From: an uncultured OCS116 cluster bacterium | Lineage (GTDB): Bacteria; Pseudomonadota; Alphaproteobacteria; Rhizobiales; TMED25 | Length of the DNA: 58,958 bases | Assembly (NCBI GenBank): GCA_902538185.1 | Contig: CACBED010000002.1 | Coordinates: forward strand, 1-58,958 | Direction: 5' to 3' | Shown here: positions 38,516-49,248 of the stretch, in pieces | Numbering within the stretch: the first letter of the stretch is position 1 | Layout: the number at the start of each line of letters is the position of its first letter | Translations under genes and position numbers: made by a program | Notes under the pieces: generated by a model | Databases searched by the model: none | The model's input: the letters and a program-made list of their open reading frames with translations, nothing else | What the model was told of the DNA's origin: nothing

Positions 38516-39862
38516 TTAAGTTCTTTTATCTATGCCAAGATATTTTAATTTTCTGTGAAGTGCTGTTCTTTCCATGCCTATGAATTCAGATGTTTTTGAT
38601 ATGTTACCATTAAACCTAGCAAGTTGAGTAACAATATAATTTCTTTCAAACAGATCCCTGGCATCTCTCATATTATATGAAATTAAAACCTCATTATTAT
38701 TAGTTATATTGGGATTGTTATCTCGGATTTCAATGGGAATATGACTAGCCGTAATTGAGTACTCATTCTCTGAATTGAGTTGCAAAATAGCTCTTTCTAT
38801 ACAATTTCTCAGTTCTTTTATATTTCCTGGCCACGAGTATGACTGCAATATAGCAAGCGCATCATCCGTAATACTTAAATTATGAGAAATTTCTGTTGTC
38901 CTTGCATAATCCTCAATAAAATATCTAACTAGTGGAGGTATGTCTTCTTTTCGATCAATTAGGCTTGGAATATGTATTTGCTCAATCGAAATTCTATTAA
39001 ATAAGTCATCAAGAAAAAGCCCCAAAGATACATATGACTTTAAATCTTTTGATGTACTAGCAACTACTCTAAAGTCTAAACTTTCTATTTTATATTTATT
39101 GTTTATTAAATTTAAGAGGATCTGCTGGGCCTCAACGGATAGCTCAGATATTTCATTTATAAATAAAGTTCCTCCATTTAGTTCATTAATAAAGCTCGTA
39201 TTATTGCTGGGTTCGGCACTACATAACTTATGCTGAAACTCATCTGCATTAATATTTCTTGCATTAAGGCGTGTGAACAAAAACTTTGATCTACTAGATT
39301 TGTTATGTATTAATCTTGCAACAAGCTCCTTACCAACACCACTGCCACCCGTAATAAGGATTCGACTTCTAACATCTGAGAGTCTATCTATAGATTGATT
39401 TAATTGTATTACAGTATTTGAGTCACCGATGTAATCTATCGCATAATTTGATTTATTTCGAATATTGGTAATTTCTTGTCGGAGGTTGTAGGTTTCAGAG
39501 GCTCTTTTTATTGTGTGCATCAGACGTTCTGTTTTAAATGGTTTTTCTAAGTAATCGTATGCGCCAATTTTTATTGCTGTTACAGCTGTGTCAATGTTAC
39601 CATGGCCAGAAATAATTATAATTGGAATTTCTGGACGTGTACTATGAATTTCTTGCAATAACTCAATACCATCCAACTTACTACCCTCTAGCCAAACATC
39701 TAATATTATTAAATCAATATTAACTTCTGATAAAATGCTAATAGCGCTGTCACTATTTTGCGCATTATATGTTTGGTACCCCTCATCTTCTAGCACACCC
39801 GAAATTAATTTACAGATGTCAATTTCATCATCAATTATTAATATATTTTTATTCTCAATCAT
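38516..39862 (-). CDS. ntrX: NtrX-type response regulator with degenerate AAA+ domain
   Basis: Receiver MIENKNILIIDDEIDICKLISGVLEDEGY; Walker A TGGSGVGKELVARLIH; C-terminal Fis-type HTH; next to ntrY. Confidence 0.9.
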   Translation of the reverse strand: MIENKNILIIDDEIDICKLISGVLEDEGYQTYNAQNSDSAISILSEVNIDLIILDVWLEGSKLDGIELLQEIHSTRPEIPIIIISGHGNIDTAVTAIKIGAYDYLEKPFKTERLMHTIKRASETYNLRQEITNIRNKSNYAIDYIGDSNTVIQLNQSIDRLSDVRSRILITGGSGVGKELVARLIHNKSSRSKFLFTRLNARNINADEFQHKLCSAEPSNNTSFINELNGGTLFINEISELSVEAQQILLNLINNKYKIESLDFRVVASTSKDLKSYVSLGLFLDDLFNRISIEQIHIPSLIDRKEDIPPLVRYFIEDYARTTEISHNLSITDDALAILQSYSWPGNIKELRNCIERAILQLNSENEYSITASHIPIEIRDNNPNITNNNEVLISYNMRDARDLFERNYIVTQLARFNGNISKTSEFIGMERTALHRKLKYLGIDKRT

Positions 39863-42077
39863 TAATTTTTTCGGAATTGCTATCAAGTGATTTTGGTAAA
39901 ATTATTTCAACTATTGCCCCAATTATTTTCTTATCAGGCATTATATCATTTTTGAGATACAATTCTCCCTTGTGTACCTCAATTATATTTTTCACGACTG
40001 ATAAACCAATTCCTGTCCCCATTTCTCTTGTTGTATAATAAGGTTCTAAAAGTTTATCAAGATCACTTTTTGGAAAACCTGTTCCGTTATCAGCAATTTT
40101 TATGATCACATAATCAGGTTTATCTTCTAGGGATATATTTATCACTCCCGAGTTGTCATTCTTGTGTAATAAAAATATCGATTCAGATGAATTTTTAATT
40201 AAATTTATTAGAGCTTGGCTGACCAGTCTACGGTCAAAATTAAAGAATATCTCCCCATCTGGAATATCTAGTTTTATATCAATAGACTCAAATGTTATCT
40301 TTTGTAGAAGGACCGCCTGTTTTATTGTATCACATATATCATATTTATTCATGTTTGCTGTAGGGACTTTTGCAAATGCTGAGAACTCGTCTACTATTTT
40401 CCCTAAATCTCCAACTTGTCTAATTATTGTATCCGTGCAGTCTTCAAATACATCTAGATCATTAGTAATTTGATCTTTGTACTTTCTTTTAAGCCTTTCT
40501 GCAGACAATTGTATTGGTGTGAGGGGATTTTTTATCTCATGGGCAATCCTACGCGCTACATCAGCCCAAACTGATGTTCTTTGGGCGTCAAATAAATCTG
40601 TAACATCATCGAATGCTATGACCATTGAACTTTTCTTCGACTTATCTTCTTTTGTTATTTTGATATGAATATTCCGATATTGATCGTTTATTAGCACCGT
40701 AATATATTCATCTATATTATCTCTACTTTTGTAGGCTTTTATTAGGATATCTGAAAATTGTGGCATTATATCAATAATATTAACCCCCAGAATCTCACTA
40801 AGTTCTTTATCGAAAAAAAAGCATGCAGATAAATTTGCAATTTGAATACTTCCGTTACTATCAATACTGATAACACACGATGTAATACCGGAAAGCACAG
40901 CTTCGGTAAATTTTCGTCTTTCGTCAAGTAGTCGATTGTTAGAAATTAAGTTCTCACGTTGATTCTTGAGATCTGTTGTCATACTGTTAAAGGTGCTCAC
41001 AAGATTGTGCATGTCATTGTCAATTCTCGACTTACTTTCAATATTAATATCAAGGTCTCCATCGGATACTTTTTTTGACGCATATATGAGCTTAGCAATT
41101 GGAGCCGATAGCCTATTTGCAAAAAATATACTAAACCAAATTGCTACTGTTAAAAAAACAAGTGAGAAACCAACATACTGAAGGGCAAAGGTAACTTGCG
41201 TGTTGAACCTTCTCTCTTCAAGGTTTGAATATTCATTCCGAGTTTGTTCTAATTGCTTTAAATGCTTAATAACAATTGGATCAACAGCTTTGTAAATTAG
41301 CAAATAGCCATCTATAAAATTGGGCAGAAGGACAAAGGCACTAACCATATTAGAATCATTTGGCTTAAATATTATTATGTCCCCTTGGTCAGCTCGATCA
41401 TAGGATAATTGTGATGGTTTTGTGTATCCTAATTCATATTCGGGAGTTGTTGTATTAATTAAGATATTTCCGTCTCGATTCACGATATATGCACCTGATA
41501 ATTTTCTTAATTTTGCCTGTTTTAAAAAATAATCTCCAAATGTATTAATATTTTCTTCAAATATATTAACTGAGTTATTTAGATCAATTTGCATTGCACC
41601 AATTTCCGCTCTAAGATTGTTTGAATGTTCACGTAAATAGCTTTTTGCGACTATATTTGACTTTTCAAGCATTGACTTTGTTCTATCTGAAAACCATTTA
41701 TCCAAGCCTCTATCTAGGGTAATTGTTGCAAGGACTGCCACAACTAAGGCTGGTAAAGCTGATACGATACCAAATAAACTTATCAACTTGATTTGTAGAC
41801 TAGCGCCCGCAATATTTCTTTTTCGTGCAATTAATATTTGTGAAAATTTGCTAATTATGAGTAAAACCATAACGACTATAAAGACAGCGTTCATTACGAA
41901 TAAAAGAAATATTACAGCATTAGATGGAATAAATACTTGGCCAGTTAATGTGAGCCATGTTGATGTAATAAGAAAAATCGCAAGAAATAAAATCAAGATG
42001 TTGAACAAGGACTCCCTATAAGAATTTAAGAATTCCTTTAATGGATTAAACAGTTTAAGTGTATCAATATTACTCAT
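39855..42077 (-). CDS. ntrY: nitrogen regulation sensor histidine kinase NtrY
   Basis: Long N-terminal TM/sensor, HAMP, PAS, RRIAHEIKNPLTPIQLSAERLKRKY, NGTGFPKSDLDKLLEPYYTTREMGTGIGLSVVKNI. Confidence 0.93.
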   Translation of the reverse strand: MSNIDTLKLFNPLKEFLNSYRESLFNILILFLAIFLITSTWLTLTGQVFIPSNAVIFLLFVMNAVFIVVMVLLIISKFSQILIARKRNIAGASLQIKLISLFGIVSALPALVVAVLATITLDRGLDKWFSDRTKSMLEKSNIVAKSYLREHSNNLRAEIGAMQIDLNNSVNIFEENINTFGDYFLKQAKLRKLSGAYIVNRDGNILINTTTPEYELGYTKPSQLSYDRADQGDIIIFKPNDSNMVSAFVLLPNFIDGYLLIYKAVDPIVIKHLKQLEQTRNEYSNLEERRFNTQVTFALQYVGFSLVFLTVAIWFSIFFANRLSAPIAKLIYASKKVSDGDLDINIESKSRIDNDMHNLVSTFNSMTTDLKNQRENLISNNRLLDERRKFTEAVLSGITSCVISIDSNGSIQIANLSACFFFDKELSEILGVNIIDIMPQFSDILIKAYKSRDNIDEYITVLINDQYRNIHIKITKEDKSKKSSMVIAFDDVTDLFDAQRTSVWADVARRIAHEIKNPLTPIQLSAERLKRKYKDQITNDLDVFEDCTDTIIRQVGDLGKIVDEFSAFAKVPTANMNKYDICDTIKQAVLLQKITFESIDIKLDIPDGEIFFNFDRRLVSQALINLIKNSSESIFLLHKNDNSGVINISLEDKPDYVIIKIADNGTGFPKSDLDKLLEPYYTTREMGTGIGLSVVKNIIEVHKGELYLKNDIMPDKKIIGAIVEIILPKSLDSNSEKIND

Positions 42078-42144
42078 GACTTTATATTATATTACTAATA
42101 ATATATTTTTTAATGATAAATTTTATCTTAATGAAAATTGAGTA

Positions 42145-43575
42145 CTAATTTTTTGGCAGATCCGAGTTTATTTGACGTAACTTTTTACGAAGCGTATTAC
42201 GATTTAAACCAAGGATTTTTGATGCCTTAATTTGATTTCCTTTTGTGGAGTCCATAACAAAATTCAAAATTGGTTTCTCAAATTGCAAAAGAACCTTATG
42301 ATAGATCCCTTCATCTCCTTCCTGGAAGTCTTCGATGGAATACTTACTTAAATAACTTTCAACATGGTCCTCTAATGACCTAAGTTGCTTGCTATCTGTT
42401 TGGTAATTCTTTTGATCCATAAAAGAAAATTCATTTTTAATAATATCAAGTGAAATTATCTCATTTGGATAGAGTGTAATCAATCTTTTAATAAAATTCT
42501 CTAATTCTCTAATATTACCAGGCCAATCATGATTCTTGATGTAGTTTAGCGCATCCTGCTCAATTCTGCTCACGTTATCTTCTGGTGCATTTTTTGCCAT
42601 AAAATGATTTACCAAAGACGGAAGATCGTCTTTTCTGTCTCTTAATGGTGGTAATGTTATTGGAATTACATTTATTCTATAATATAAGTCCTCGCGAAAT
42701 GCTCCTAATTTTATCTGATCACTTAATGATTTATTTGTTGCGGCAATAATTCTAACATTTGTTTTAATTGGACTTGTACCACCAACGGTGAGAAATTCAC
42801 CTTCTTGTAATACTCTTAATAAACGAGTTTGCGCATCTATAGGCATATCTCCAATTTCATCCAAGAAGAGTGTTCCTCCGTCTGCAATTTGAAACTTTCC
42901 AATTTTCTTGTCTATCGCGCCGGTAAAAGCACCTTTCTCATGTCCAAATAATTCAGACTCAATTAGATCCTTTGGTATTGCGGCCATATTTATTGGTACA
43001 AAGGTAGAGTCTTTTCTATTACCAAATTCGTGTAAAGCTTTGGCAATTAGCTCTTTTCCAGTACCGGACTCACCTGTTATCAGTACTGTTAAGTCTGAAT
43101 TCATTAATCTGGCCATCACCCGGTAAACTTCTTGCATGGGCTTTGAACGACCAATTAATGGAAAGCTATCGGGCGACTCAAAGCTTTCATCTTCAACCAC
43201 TTTATTATTTTCACTTACAGAACGATTAATAATATTAAGTAGTTCAGCTATATCGAATGGTTTTGGGATATATTCAAACGCACCAAGTTCATTTGCTTTT
43301 ATTGCAGTCATAAGTGTATTTTGAGCACTCATAACGATAATTGGTATATCGGTATTGATCATTTTAATTTTTGGTATTAGCTCAAATGCATTTGCATCTG
43401 GCATAACTACATCTGTAATAATTAAATCAGCAAAATTTTGTTGAGCAAGAGTCCATAAACCGGCAGCGTTTTCAGTCAAAGTAACGTCAAAACCTGATCT
43501 TTTCAGAGCGGTCTCAAGGACAAGCCTTATAGCTTTATCATCGTCTGCAACAACTATATGTGTTTTTTTCATCAT
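42145..43575 (-). CDS. ntrC: nitrogen regulation sigma54-dependent response regulator NtrC
   Basis: TGESGTGKELIAKALHEFG, ELFGHEKGAFTGAIDKKIGKFQIADGGTLFLDEIGDMP, Fis-type C-terminus. Start trimmed from 43641. Confidence 0.95.
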   Translation of the reverse strand: MMKKTHIVVADDDKAIRLVLETALKRSGFDVTLTENAAGLWTLAQQNFADLIITDVVMPDANAFELIPKIKMINTDIPIIVMSAQNTLMTAIKANELGAFEYIPKPFDIAELLNIINRSVSENNKVVEDESFESPDSFPLIGRSKPMQEVYRVMARLMNSDLTVLITGESGTGKELIAKALHEFGNRKDSTFVPINMAAIPKDLIESELFGHEKGAFTGAIDKKIGKFQIADGGTLFLDEIGDMPIDAQTRLLRVLQEGEFLTVGGTSPIKTNVRIIAATNKSLSDQIKLGAFREDLYYRINVIPITLPPLRDRKDDLPSLVNHFMAKNAPEDNVSRIEQDALNYIKNHDWPGNIRELENFIKRLITLYPNEIISLDIIKNEFSFMDQKNYQTDSKQLRSLEDHVESYLSKYSIEDFQEGDEGIYHKVLLQFEKPILNFVMDSTKGNQIKASKILGLNRNTLRKKLRQINSDLPKN

Positions 43576-43583
43576 AAATCTTC

Positions 43584-44672
43584 TTATTGTGATACTGGGA
43601 ATAGAATTGACATTTTTGTACCCCTGCTTGTTATGCCGCATTCAATAACCCCATCGTGATCTTGTATTATTTTTGACACAATTGAAAGCCCTAGACCCTT
43701 CCCATCTTTTTTACTTGTGATAAATGGGTCAAAAATATTTTCATAAATATCTTTGTCAATACCGCCACCATTATCTTCAATCGAAAAGCATAGCGGTAAT
43801 TCAATTTTCTTACTTGATGTTGGTAGGCTTATTCGAACACTGGATAAGAATGATGAACTAAGAATAATTTCCCCCTTATTTGAATTATTCTTTATTGCCT
43901 CACTGCTGTTTTTTATTAAGTTCATCAGGACCTGAATAAGTAGGTCTTTATTGCCATGAACATGGGGTAATGATGGATCGAACCTCTCTATAAATTTAAT
44001 ATCTTTCGCAAAGCCATTTTCGGCAATCATTTTTACATGGTTGAAGATTGTGTGCATATTAATTTTTTCTTTTTTTATTTGCGAACTATCTGAAAAGATT
44101 TGCATACTATTGATCAAATTATTTATTCTATCAGTTTCATCACAGATTATTGATATAAGAGATTGATTTTCAGAACTAGCACCATCAAGTAAGAGTTGAG
44201 CTGCCCCCTTAATTCCAGATAGGGGATTTTTTATTTCGTGTGCAAGGATTGATGACATTTCAACTAGTGATTTTGCTGATCCAGCTTGCATATATTGTCG
44301 ATTAAATTTTTTTGCAATACCACGTTCAATAAACATTAAGAGTAGATAATCTGTGTCTTCAAAGGGTGAAACTTGAATATCCACCTCATGCTCTTTTTTA
44401 TCAATAATATTTGTTAACATCAGGGAATATTCACGAATTGTTGTTTTTTTTTCACGTGATTGATTGATTAGATAATATAGTGGTGATGTCGTATTATATA
44501 ATGCAGTGAATTTGTATTTATTAAGTATATTGCGACTGAGCCCAAAAAAAAATTCAGCATCATCATTTGATGTCACTATATTATCATCCTTATCCAAGAT
44601 TACGAGTGGATGTTTAATTGTTCTAAACAATCCGTCCAAATCGATTTGCATTTTATCTAATATTGTTTCCAT
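43584..44672 (-). CDS. ntrB: nitrogen regulation sensor histidine kinase NtrB
   Basis: SSILAHEIKNPLSGIKGAAQLLLDG; DNGGGIDKDIYENIFDPFITSKKDGKGLGLSIVSKII. Confidence 0.94.
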   Translation of the reverse strand: METILDKMQIDLDGLFRTIKHPLVILDKDDNIVTSNDDAEFFFGLSRNILNKYKFTALYNTTSPLYYLINQSREKKTTIREYSLMLTNIIDKKEHEVDIQVSPFEDTDYLLLMFIERGIAKKFNRQYMQAGSAKSLVEMSSILAHEIKNPLSGIKGAAQLLLDGASSENQSLISIICDETDRINNLINSMQIFSDSSQIKKEKINMHTIFNHVKMIAENGFAKDIKFIERFDPSLPHVHGNKDLLIQVLMNLIKNSSEAIKNNSNKGEIILSSSFLSSVRISLPTSSKKIELPLCFSIEDNGGGIDKDIYENIFDPFITSKKDGKGLGLSIVSKIIQDHDGVIECGITSRGTKMSILFPVSQ

Positions 44673-44784
44673 TTCTGTGCTATAAATAGTATGGTAATAT
44701 GATTAAAAAAAGGGCATATACTTTATATGATTAAATATTAATCATATTTATAAATAATTTATTTATATTATGCAATGATTTCTT

Positions 44785-45960
44785 ATGAAAATATCAGCTA
44801 TAATTTGTGCAGCCGGTGATGGGAATAGGTTAAATAGCTCTAAACCTACCCCGAAACAATATTTGGTTGTAAATGGAAAGACCATTATTGAATACTCCAT
44901 CGATAAGTTCTTAGAACTTGAAATTATTGAAAATATAGTAATTGCAATAAATTCAAGTCACACAGAATATATCCACAACATAATCAAGAAGGATGCTTAT
45001 AAAGATAAAGTTTTTATAATTAATGGCTCAAACACAAGGTTAAAGTCTGTTATGAAAGGCTTGGAGTATCTTAGCGCATCTGGAACAACACACGTTTTCA
45101 TTCATGATGCTGCAAGACCAAATTTTTCTTCTAGTTTACCTAATAATCTAATCATAGCAGCAAAAGGCCATGATGGATCAATACCAATAATAGAAGCTTC
45201 AAATACAATTAAGCAGTTAAAAAATGAAAAATTAAAAACGCTTGATCGATCGACCATTATTGAGTCGCAAACCCCACAATTTTTTGAATTTAAGGCAATA
45301 TATAATTCATACAGAAATCTAGCCAAACTAACCACTGGTGTTAATCATGTAACTGATGATGCGCAAGTAGCAGAATTAGCTGGGCTTAAAGTAAACACCT
45401 TTAAAGATAATAAAAAGAATTATAAAATAACTATATACGATGATTTAGATCGTTTTAAAATGGAAAGTGAAAATATGTCTTCTTCAAGAGTTGGGATTGG
45501 TTTTGATGTGCACAAGTTTGGTGAAGGTCATAATATTCGAATATTCGGTGTTAATATTCCTTTCAATAAAACACTAGTAGGACACTCAGATGCAGATGTT
45601 GGCCTTCATGCTATAACTGATGCAATATATGGCTCAATTGGCTCTGACGATATTGGATCTCACTTTAATCCAGCAGATGAGAGGTGGCAGGGAGCAGACT
45701 CAAAAATATTCCTAGATCACTCACTATTGAAATTAGAAGAATTTGGAGGAAAGATTCTAAATATCGATCTAGTTGTCATTGCAGAGGAGCCGAATATTAA
45801 TGCATATAAGAATGCTATAAAAAAAGAGCTATCAGGGCTATTAAAGATTGATGTGTCTAATATAGGTCTAAAAGCTACGACAACAGAAAAATTAGGTTTT
45901 ACTGGCAGAAAGGAAGGAATTGCTGTACAAACTATTGTTAACATATCGGTCATGAAATGA
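44785..45960 (+). CDS. ispDF: bifunctional IspD/IspF (MEP pathway fusion)
   Basis: IspD half ISAIICAAGDGNRLNSSKPTPKQYLVVNGKTIIEYSI; IspF half RVGIGFDVHKFGEGHNIRIFGVNIPFNKTLVGHSDADVGLHAITDAI. Confidence 0.95.
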   Translation: MKISAIICAAGDGNRLNSSKPTPKQYLVVNGKTIIEYSIDKFLELEIIENIVIAINSSHTEYIHNIIKKDAYKDKVFIINGSNTRLKSVMKGLEYLSASGTTHVFIHDAARPNFSSSLPNNLIIAAKGHDGSIPIIEASNTIKQLKNEKLKTLDRSTIIESQTPQFFEFKAIYNSYRNLAKLTTGVNHVTDDAQVAELAGLKVNTFKDNKKNYKITIYDDLDRFKMESENMSSSRVGIGFDVHKFGEGHNIRIFGVNIPFNKTLVGHSDADVGLHAITDAIYGSIGSDDIGSHFNPADERWQGADSKIFLDHSLLKLEEFGGKILNIDLVVIAEEPNINAYKNAIKKELSGLLKIDVSNIGLKATTTEKLGFTGRKEGIAVQTIVNISVMK

Positions 45961-46448
45961 AACAATTAACCCAATCAGCCATAAATCTAATAGAAATATG
46001 TAAGCAGAAAAATCTCAAAATTGGTTCGGCTGAGTCTTGTACTGGAGGACTTATATCTTCAACAATAACATCAATTTCAGGTTCTTCCGAAGTTTATGAG
46101 TTGGGCTATGTGACGTATTCTAATCAGTCAAAGATTGATTTATTAAAAGTTAATTATAGAGATATTCAGGATTATGGTGCGGTAAGTAGAGAGGTGTGTT
46201 CACAAATGTCATCTAATATAATATCTCTACATCCAAATATTAACCTCTCTATCGCTGTCTCAGGTATTGCAGGGCCAAAAAGTGACGATACAAAAAAAGA
46301 AGTTGGACTCGTTTATATTTCTGTATCACTGAATAAAGAAACCCTGTGTAAAGAATATAAGTTTGGTGAAATTGGAAGAGATAATGTAAGGCTTAATACA
46401 TCCATTAAAGCATTTGAGATCTCATACGGGTTAGTCGATCAACTATAA
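45957..46448 (+). CDS. pncC: CinA C-terminal-domain protein / nicotinamide-nucleotide amidohydrolase
   Basis: LKIGSAESCTGGLISSTITSISGSSEVYELGYVTYSNQSKIDLL; SIAVSGIAGPKSDDTKKEVGLVYI. Confidence 0.9.
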   Translation: MKQLTQSAINLIEICKQKNLKIGSAESCTGGLISSTITSISGSSEVYELGYVTYSNQSKIDLLKVNYRDIQDYGAVSREVCSQMSSNIISLHPNINLSIAVSGIAGPKSDDTKKEVGLVYISVSLNKETLCKEYKFGEIGRDNVRLNTSIKAFEISYGLVDQL

Positions 46449-46882
46449 AGCTTATTTGCCCGGCTTTCAAACGCAAAAATATATTTACTGAATACCCTTT
46501 CAAACATTAAATTAATAACTTTCCCTGTTAATGAATTTTTTGCTATAAAATCGATCTCAAATAAAATTTCTGAACCATTTTCAATATCAATAAATTGCCA
46601 ATAGTTATTCAACTTACGGAATGGACCGTCGCTGTTTACAACTTCAATTGTAAATTTATTCTTATTCAAGATGATGTGGGATGTAAAAGATTCATTTAAA
46701 AAACCATATCCAACCTCCATAATTGCATCAATATAAATTATATCTCCATCTTTTCTTCTTTTTAACACCTTAAGCGACTTGCAGGCCGGTACAAAATATG
46801 GATAACTCTCAATATCTGAGACCAAGGCATACATTTCATTTGCACTATATCGCACTGTTCTTGAGAGTTTTTTTGACTTCAT
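46439..46882 (-). CDS. type II toxin RatA / Coq10 START-like domain protein (ubiquinone-binding)
   Basis: MKSKKLSRTVRYSANEMYALVSDIESYPYFVPACKSLKVLKRR; downstream of lipA as in many alphaproteobacteria. Start trimmed from 47041. Confidence 0.87.
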   Translation of the reverse strand: MKSKKLSRTVRYSANEMYALVSDIESYPYFVPACKSLKVLKRRKDGDIIYIDAIMEVGYGFLNESFTSHIILNKNKFTIEVVNSDGPFRKLNNYWQFIDIENGSEILFEIDFIAKNSLTGKVINLMFERVFSKYIFAFESRANKLYS

Positions 46883-46886
46883 CAAA

Positions 46887-47828
46887 CTATGTAGCATTTT
46901 TAAGTTTGATAAAATCCTCATCCGCATGAAAAGATGAACGCGTAAAAGGACTTGCAGAAACCATCTTGAAACCTTTTGATTTTGCAATTGATGCGTAGCT
47001 TTCAAAAATGTCAGGGCGCACGTACTCCATAACTTTTGCATGTTTTGTCGTTGGTTGTAGATATTGACCTATTGTTATAAAATCGACATTTGCAGAAATC
47101 ATATCGTCCATCACCTGCAAAACCTCTTCTCTTTTTTCACCTAAGCCAACCATTATTCCAGACTTTGTAAATATTGAATTATCCCTATTTTTTATTTCTT
47201 TCAATAAATTCAATGAATGAAAGTATCGAGCGCCAGGTCGGATGCTCAGATACAATGAAGGAACCGTCTCAAGGTTATGATTAAAGACATCCGGCTTTTG
47301 CTTCATTAAGATATCAATTGCTCTATCTTTCCTTAAAAAATCTGGTGTTAAAATCTCAATTGTCGTAGATGGAGATATCTTTCTAATATTAGCTATGACA
47401 TCTACAAAATGTTGTGCTCCACCATCTTCCAGATCATCTCTGTCAACTGAGGTTATGACAACGTGCCTGAGATCCATTTTTTTTACTGCGTTCGCGACAG
47501 ATAATGCCTCATTTTGATCAATGGGCTCTGGTATCCCAGTTTTAACATTACAAAAGGAGCAGGCACGGGTACAAGTGTCGCCCAGTATCATAAAAGTTGC
47601 ATGTTTCTTATCCCAACAATCCGATACATTTGGACAAGCCGCTTCTTGGCAAACCGTTACAAGATTATTCTCCTTGATAATTTTATGTGTTTCAAGATAG
47701 TTAGCTGAATTCCTATATCTGACTTTAATCCAAGACGGTTTCTTCCCGCTTGGGTTTGGTGATTTATTACGAAATTGTGGATGACGTAATTTAACTGGCT
47801 GATTAAATTTATTTATTATATTTACCAT
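46887..47828 (-). CDS. lipA: lipoyl synthase
   Basis: [52 protein letters not shown]. Confidence 0.96.
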   Translation of the reverse strand: MVNIINKFNQPVKLRHPQFRNKSPNPSGKKPSWIKVRYRNSANYLETHKIIKENNLVTVCQEAACPNVSDCWDKKHATFMILGDTCTRACSFCNVKTGIPEPIDQNEALSVANAVKKMDLRHVVITSVDRDDLEDGGAQHFVDVIANIRKISPSTTIEILTPDFLRKDRAIDILMKQKPDVFNHNLETVPSLYLSIRPGARYFHSLNLLKEIKNRDNSIFTKSGIMVGLGEKREEVLQVMDDMISANVDFITIGQYLQPTTKHAKVMEYVRPDIFESYASIAKSKGFKMVSASPFTRSSFHADEDFIKLKNAT

Positions 47829-47830
47829 AA

Positions 47831-49228
47831 TTATTTGTAATGAATTGGAATATCATATGCGCTGAGAACAGCTTCATGCATTGACTCTGAAATCGTTGGG
47901 TGAGGAAATATTGTATTTATAATATCTTCTTCGGTACCCTCCATATTTTTTGCAATAGCATAACCATGAATTAGCTCCGTAACACCGTCCCCAATCATGT
48001 GCGCACCAAGCAGTTCACCGGTAGTACTCTCATATATTACTTTCACGAAACCTGTATCATTCGAGATCGCCTTGGCCTTCCCATTTGCAATTAACGGGAA
48101 TTTACCAACTTTAACGGAGCTGTACTTATTTTTTGCTTCATTTTCGGAAAGTCCGATTGATGCAATTTGTGGTGAAGAATATACACATCCAGGTATGTTA
48201 GCCTTTTCAATTGTATGTGTCTGGATGCCCGATATATGCTCCGCTGCAATTATGCCCTCATGAGATGCTTTATGAGCCAACCACGGCGCCCCTGCAACAT
48301 CGCCAATTGCGTAGATATTTTTTACATTTGTTTGCATAAACTCGTTTGTTGAAATGTGACCATCACTAACATTTATACTATTATGCTCTAAACCAATATC
48401 TTCAATATTGCCAGTTATTCCAACAGCCATTACGACTTTATCAGCATTCAGTTTGCTACGCTTCTTATTACTATTATGTATCAACTCTAAATTTAGGGTA
48501 TTCCTACTTTTTATTATAGAGTCCACATAGGAACCTAAGTGAAATTTTATGCCTTGTTTCTCAAATTCAGCCTTAGCATACTCGGATACCTCTTCATCCT
48601 CATTCGGAAGAATTCTATCAGCTAGCTCTACTAGATCCACGTTAACCCCTATCGCGTTATAAAAATTAGCAAATTCTATTCCAATTGCTCCTGATCCAAT
48701 CACAACAATTGATTTCGGCATCTTATCTGGCACCATTGCTTGTTTATAAGACCAAACATCTTCGCTAAAGTTTATACCAGGTAATTCTTTTGGGCGTGCA
48801 CCAGTTGAAATAATAATATTATTTGTTGATATAATAGTTTCTTTTTTATCAGATTGAACCTTGATCGTGTTGTTATCTATGATATGGCCATATCCAGTAA
48901 TTAAATCAATTTTATTCTTTTTTAATAGGTAACCAATACCTTGAGAGAGGTCATTAGCCACTCCACGAGATCGATCAATAATATTGTTAAAATTAAAGCT
49001 TACATTTTCAGCCGTTACTCCATAATAATCTGACTTTTTCATGGTGGAATAAACTTCTGATGATTTCAAAAGTGCCTTTGTTGGTATGCAGCCCCAATTT
49101 AGACAAATACCACCAAGTTTATCTTTTTCAATTATTGCTGTCTTGTGTCCCAATTGAGCAGAACGGATTGCTGCGACATAGCCTCCGGGGCCGGAGCCAA
49201 TAATGGTTACATCATATTTTAAATCCAT
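47831..49228 (-). CDS. lpdA: dihydrolipoyl dehydrogenase
   Basis: [62 protein letters not shown]-like [14 protein letters not shown]. Confidence 0.96.
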   Translation of the reverse strand: MDLKYDVTIIGSGPGGYVAAIRSAQLGHKTAIIEKDKLGGICLNWGCIPTKALLKSSEVYSTMKKSDYYGVTAENVSFNFNNIIDRSRGVANDLSQGIGYLLKKNKIDLITGYGHIIDNNTIKVQSDKKETIISTNNIIISTGARPKELPGINFSEDVWSYKQAMVPDKMPKSIVVIGSGAIGIEFANFYNAIGVNVDLVELADRILPNEDEEVSEYAKAEFEKQGIKFHLGSYVDSIIKSRNTLNLELIHNSNKKRSKLNADKVVMAVGITGNIEDIGLEHNSINVSDGHISTNEFMQTNVKNIYAIGDVAGAPWLAHKASHEGIIAAEHISGIQTHTIEKANIPGCVYSSPQIASIGLSENEAKNKYSSVKVGKFPLIANGKAKAISNDTGFVKVIYESTTGELLGAHMIGDGVTELIHGYAIAKNMEGTEEDIINTIFPHPTISESMHEAVLSAYDIPIHYK

Positions 49229-49248
49229 TTAACTTTCCATGTGATAAT

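Noticed and set aside
46883-47041. N-terminal extension of the Coq10-like ORF overlapping lipA
   Set aside because: The extension lies inside lipA in another frame; family homology begins at MKSKKLSRTVRYS (46882).
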